Origin: Arcanobacterium pinnipediorum
GTDB lineage: Bacteria; Actinomycetota; Actinomycetes; Actinomycetales; Actinomycetaceae
Length of the DNA: 64,000 nucleotides
Assembly: GCF_023973165.1 (NCBI RefSeq)
Contig: NZ_CP099547.1
Span: 1,888,278 to 1,952,277, forward strand
Direction: 5' to 3'
The translations under genes were made by a program, and so were the position numbers. The notes beneath the pieces are model-generated. The model did not search any database. It worked only from the letters and a program-made list of their open reading frames with translations, and was not told the DNA's origin. Positions 60,982 through 64,000 of this stretch are shown here, piece by piece (the first letter of the stretch is position 1; every line of letters starts with the position of its first letter).

Positions 60982-61575
60982 TCAGTCAGCAGACTCGGCA
61001 GATTCAGCCGATTCGGCAGACTCACTCGTGCCGTCAAAAATGTCTGCATCGTCGCCGTCGTCTTCGACGTCGTGTTCTTCATCAAGCAATGAGATAACAA
61101 CGTGACGTGCCGGTCCAATACCAGACGAGTCGGAGAACAAACCAGCTTCAGCGACGACGTCGTGAACAACTTTGCGTTCAAACGGATTCATTGGCTTCAA
61201 CGCAACTGGCTCGCCAGAATCTTCAACTCGACTAATAGCTTCGCGCGCAATCTCAGCAATCTCTTGCCGATGCTGCTGGCGATAGCCGAGAATATCGAGC
61301 ATAAGTCGAGAACGCTCACCGGTTTGCTGCTGGACCGCAAGTCGAGTTAATTCTTGGAGAGCGTCAAGGGTATCGCCGTGCTTACCAATCAAACGCTTGA
61401 GACGACGATCAGCGACGTCGTCAACAACAATACCTACCGCGGCGCGATCAGCTTCAACCGTAATCTCAATATCGCCGTCCATATCAATAATATCAAGAAG
61501 CTCTTCGAGATAATCTGCGGCGATATCGCCTTCTTCGTCGAGCAAAGCCCGCAGATCAACGTGTTCTTCAGTCAT
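60982..61575 (-). CDS. jag: Jag/KhpB-type RNA-binding protein (KH and R3H)
   Basis: The protein has 197 residues. The KH domain is residues 30-115 (DVADRRLKRLIGKHGDTLDA; LQELTRLAVQQQTGERSRLM). The R3H domain is LGYRQQHRQEIAEIAREA with ALKPMNPFERKVVHDVV. Residues 180-197 repeat SAE (ESAESAESAESAD). It binds small RNAs and mRNA and is coupled with YidC; in Mycobacterium and Streptococcus it affects cell division. It lies 39 bases after yidC. Confidence 0.93.
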   Translation of the reverse strand: MTEEHVDLRALLDEEGDIAADYLEELLDIIDMDGDIEITVEADRAAVGIVVDDVADRRLKRLIGKHGDTLDALQELTRLAVQQQTGERSRLMLDILGYRQQHRQEIAEIAREAISRVEDSGEPVALKPMNPFERKVVHDVVAEAGLFSDSSGIGPARHVVISLLDEEHDVEDDGDDADIFDGTSESAESAESAESAD

Positions 61576-61614
61576 GGTGATTCCTTTTATGTCATCTCAT
61601 CTGCCAACAGATGA

Positions 61615-62760
61615 TTAAAAATTACGATTCTTTTTATTCTGCTTCGCCTTTTGTTGGCGAGCTTTCTTCTTTTCGTTTGCGCGCTGACGCTCAGCCATCC
61701 GGCGTTCATAGCGCTTTTGGGCACGTTCTTCATCAGTGAGACCATCAAGGCCACGAATTTCGCTAGACGTGGTCTTTTCTGTCGTTTCTTCAGCCTGTAG
61801 TTGTGCCGGAATCTTCTTACCGCCGGCCTTCTTCGAACGCTCTTTGCCTAAGGGCTGGATACGTGGCTGAACTGGTTCAGCTGGCTCTTCTTCAGGAGGT
61901 AAACCAGCAGCAATACGCTTGGCACGAATCTTTGCTTGACGCTTCTTGTATGCTGGCGAACCCGGAGTTGGGTTGTAGGTGATGAGCCAGTACTGCTGGC
62001 CGATATTCCAAAAGTTGGAGGTAAGCCAATAAACAAGCACACCAACCTGGAATGCGAAACCAGTAAAGACATAAATAATCGGCATGCCGTAGAGCATCGT
62101 CTTTTGCATCTTGTATGCCGGATTATCGGGATCTTGGGAGGATTCTGGCATGTTCTTCGTCATAATCATCTTCTGTGAATAGAACAAAGTTGCCATCATC
62201 AAAACAATCAAAATAACTGCAACAACACGAACGTTGGTCGTTAAATCATACGCGCTCGCAGTTCCTAACGACGACGACAGTGGCGCCCCGAAAAGTGTGG
62301 AGTTAGCGATCTCCGTCGCCACCTGTTGATCGACTGCGCCAATACCTTCGCCACCTTGAGAAATAATATTGACATTATTCAGTATTCGGAAAAGAGAGAA
62401 GAAAATCGGCATCTGGATAAGCGCTGGAAAACAGGACGCAAATGGTGATGTGCCATGTTCCTTGTAGAGTGCCGTTATTTCTTCTTGTTGGCGCTGCCTC
62501 GACACAGCATCCGTGCGGCCCTTATACTTCTTTTGAAGTTTTTGAATTTCTGGCTGCAGTTCTTGTCCCATACGCATGGCACGGATTTGCTTGTTGAACA
62601 GCGGAATACTTAAAAATCGGATCACGATCGTCAAACCGACGATCGACAAGACCCACGCGGCACCAGAACCAGTGCTCATACCAAGAGTGGTCAGCACTGT
62701 GTGAATGCCGTACATAATCCACGAGATAACCCACTTGATGGGGAAGAGGATAGTATCCAC
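61615..62760 (-). CDS. yidC: membrane protein insertase YidC
   Basis: The protein has 381 residues. The Gram-positive-type core has five membrane segments: FPIKWVISWIMYGIHTVL, GAAWVLSIVGLTIVIRFLS with the conserved Arg, FFSLFRILNNVNII, VRVVAVILIVLMMATLFYS and GMPIIYVFTGFAFQVGVLVYW. A helical hairpin (MRMGQELQPEIQKLQKKYKG) lies between the first two. The C-terminus is a long basic tail (KKKARQQKAKQNKKNRNF) that contacts ribosomes. It inserts membrane proteins, alone or with SecYEG. Confidence 0.95.
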   Translation of the reverse strand: MDTILFPIKWVISWIMYGIHTVLTTLGMSTGSGAAWVLSIVGLTIVIRFLSIPLFNKQIRAMRMGQELQPEIQKLQKKYKGRTDAVSRQRQQEEITALYKEHGTSPFASCFPALIQMPIFFSLFRILNNVNIISQGGEGIGAVDQQVATEIANSTLFGAPLSSSLGTASAYDLTTNVRVVAVILIVLMMATLFYSQKMIMTKNMPESSQDPDNPAYKMQKTMLYGMPIIYVFTGFAFQVGVLVYWLTSNFWNIGQQYWLITYNPTPGSPAYKKRQAKIRAKRIAAGLPPEEEPAEPVQPRIQPLGKERSKKAGGKKIPAQLQAEETTEKTTSSEIRGLDGLTDEERAQKRYERRMAERQRANEKKKARQQKAKQNKKNRNF

Positions 62761-62792
62761 AGTTCTTCTTTCAGTTAGGGCAGTTGCCGTTT

Positions 62793-63128
62793 TTAGTTAG
62801 GGCGGTTGCCGTTGTGTGTATCATCGCCGTGGCCGCTGTGGCCTGATGATTCTTCTTTGGCGCGGTACGCCATAAGTTCAGTGTATCCGAGTGGTTTCGT
62901 TGGCCAGGCTCCTGGTTGTGGAACCCAGTCTACGCCACCGTGACTCCAGGGATTGCAGCGCAGTAAACGCCACACAGTCAAAAGTGTACCTTTTATTACG
63001 CCGTGAACCCGAATGGAATCGATAGCATATTGGGAGCAGGTTGGCTGATATTTGCATCGACGGGGAAGTCCGGCCGATATATTGCGCTGATACCAGCGAA
63101 TTGCCCAAGTTAGAATGCGTGCAATCAT
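62793..63128 (-). CDS. yidD: membrane protein insertion efficiency factor YidD
   Basis: The protein has 111 residues with the signature GLPRRCKYQPTCSQYAID and GTLLTVWRLLRCNPWSHGG. The start overlaps the rnpA stop (ATGA). YidD supports YidC in membrane insertion. The C-terminal 30 residues form a charged tail. Confidence 0.93.
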   Translation of the reverse strand: MIARILTWAIRWYQRNISAGLPRRCKYQPTCSQYAIDSIRVHGVIKGTLLTVWRLLRCNPWSHGGVDWVPQPGAWPTKPLGYTELMAYRAKEESSGHSGHGDDTHNGNRPN

Positions 63129-63487
63129 CGGGATTCCTCGCTCCAGGCATGGGTGTGGGAAAGTGCCCGCGTTAGTGCAGTGTGAAGTTCGGGTGACGAC
63201 GCCGTTGCCGCATCCGGATTTGCCCGTACGACGACGATTCCCGGCTTAATTCCAGCAAGCATGTTTCGCACGAGGTGACGGAGTTTACGTGAGAGTGTGT
63301 GCCGGACAACAGAATTTCCGACTTTTTTCCCCACGATGAAGCCGACCTTTGTACAAAGGTCGGCTTCACTATGTTCGTTATCTTCTAGAAAGTAGACAAC
63401 TAAAAGGCTGTTTCCGCTCCGCCTCCCATGACGAACTGTTCGGGCAAAATCGCCCGATGTTCGTAATCGGTTAGCGGCGGGCAACAT
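63125..63487 (-). CDS. rnpA: ribonuclease P protein component
   Basis: The protein has 120 residues, starting MLPAANRLRTSGDFARTVR. The RNA-contact stretch is VGFIVGKKVGNSVVRHTLSR, followed by KLRHLVRNML. It binds the RNase P RNA and widens its substrate range for 5' tRNA processing. Its ATG follows the rpmH stop without a gap (TAAATG), so the two are translationally close. Confidence 0.95.
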   Translation of the reverse strand: MLPAANRLRTSGDFARTVRHGRRSGNSLLVVYFLEDNEHSEADLCTKVGFIVGKKVGNSVVRHTLSRKLRHLVRNMLAGIKPGIVVVRANPDAATASSPELHTALTRALSHTHAWSEESR

Positions 63488-63628
63488 TTACGCGGAGAGG
63501 CGTGCGCGGCCCTTACGACGGCGGGAGGCAAGAACTGCACGACCCGCACGGGTGGCCATACGCTTACGGAAGCCGTGAACCTTGGCCCGACGACGATTAT
63601 TAGGCTGGAACGTACGCTTGGTAGACAT
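63488..63628 (-). CDS. rpmH: 50S ribosomal protein L34
   Basis: I start at the ATG at 63628 with GTGGGAGATCA before it, giving 46 residues; the longer frame is not used. The sequence [20 protein letters not shown] and [18 protein letters not shown] is textbook L34. It is the first gene of the leftward operon that diverges from the expected dnaA. Confidence 0.97.
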   Translation of the reverse strand: MSTKRTFQPNNRRRAKVHGFRKRMATRAGRAVLASRRRKGRARLSA

Positions 63629-64000
63629 GGGTGATCTCCCACTTATCGATTCTTGAACGGATTCAAATTGCATTAAATCCGTGTGTGTCCTGCACACACA
63701 TGACTTGACGACTTTACGCGACTTTTCGGCTCATAGTCAATAAAAGACACTACCTGCGTAACTATTGTCACACGACGGCAGATCTGTGGCGAATCTGTCT
63801 TCTTTTCTTTCCACAGTTGTGGACAAACCAGTGGATACATTTTTCGTCTGACAACTCGCGGTTCAACTCATGTAATTACACCGATGTAATATCCACAGCT
63901 GTGCATAAGACTGTGGATAACTCGAGATTTAATTTGAGTTCTCCCATATCATGTACTCAGTGAAGTCGATTCCAGTGATAAAACACGAAAAGAGGAAATT
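63629..64000. other. rpmH-dnaA intergenic region with DnaA boxes
   Basis: No gene. DnaA-box-like sites: 63818-63826 (reverse TTGTCCACA), 63889-63897 (ATATCCACA), 63900-63908 (reverse TTATGCACA), and 63912-63920 (reverse, perfect). The last bases AAAGAGGAAATT look like the ribosome site of a rightward gene, presumably dnaA. Confidence 0.75.

Noticed and set aside
1..64000. cas genes, tRNA or rRNA genes
   Set aside because: I looked for Cas3/Cascade, Cas1-Cas2 motifs and tRNA-like cloverleafs and saw none.

Overview
The window looks like a stretch of chromosome beside the replication origin of a Gram-positive actinobacterium of moderate G+C, most likely a member of the Actinomycetaceae (Arcanobacterium/Trueperella-like). 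The reasons are the gene order rpmH-rnpA-yidD-yidC-jag-rsmG-parA-parB-trxB running to the CCA-adding enzyme, a NUDIX gene and a DUF6049 gene, which is the conserved actinobacterial dnaA-proximal order; consensus parS sites; an LPxTG-like (LAKTG) sorted surface protein; and families such as DUF4862 that are common in this group. The genus is an inference.

Positions 1-14.7 kb are accessory DNA. A partial DM13-domain lipid/membrane protein (1-426) is followed by a small relic of an integrative element (about 770-3952): two ImmA/IrrE-type metallopeptidase genes, two tiny membrane proteins, a helix-turn-helix protein, and two decayed tyrosine-recombinase pieces. This relic lies between a single stray CRISPR repeat (739-767) and an 11-repeat type I-E-like array (3953-4583). 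The array has no cas genes here and no leader. An IS3-family element with an intact 3-bp target duplication sits inside its last repeat. From 5.9 to 14.7 kb lies a polymorphic-toxin graveyard: orphan Rhs C-terminal ends, membrane proteins that look like immunity proteins (three copies of one about 415-residue family, two of another), and an ISL3-family element inserted into one of the copies with a perfect 8-bp target duplication.

Positions 14.7-33 kb return to housekeeping genes: RlmC-type rRNA methyltransferase, HAD hydrolase, HrpB helicase, TetR regulator, tRNA-guanine transglycosylase, DUF4261 and DUF4862 proteins, a DsbA-like protein, a phospholipid acyltransferase, an aldo/keto reductase, an HD phosphohydrolase, and the replicative helicase DnaB. 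Between dnaB and a MATE exporter lies a striking cluster of seven DnaA-box-like sites. A second ISL3 copy follows.

Positions 33-64 kb hold a very large repeat-built cell-wall protein (2305 residues), the rpsF-ssb-rpsR-rplI operon, a class A penicillin-binding protein, an AI-2E family transporter, an MFS transporter, the CCA enzyme, then NUDIX, DUF6049, a stand-alone pseudokinase, trxB, a thioredoxin-fold protein without its cysteines, an aminotransferase, parB-parA with several parS sites, rsmG, jag, yidC, yidD, rnpA and rpmH. The last 300 bases carry further DnaA boxes and should lead into dnaA just beyond the window. Notably murJ, which normally sits between the DUF6049 gene and the pseudokinase in this neighbourhood, is absent from this place. 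No tRNA or rRNA gene was recognised.
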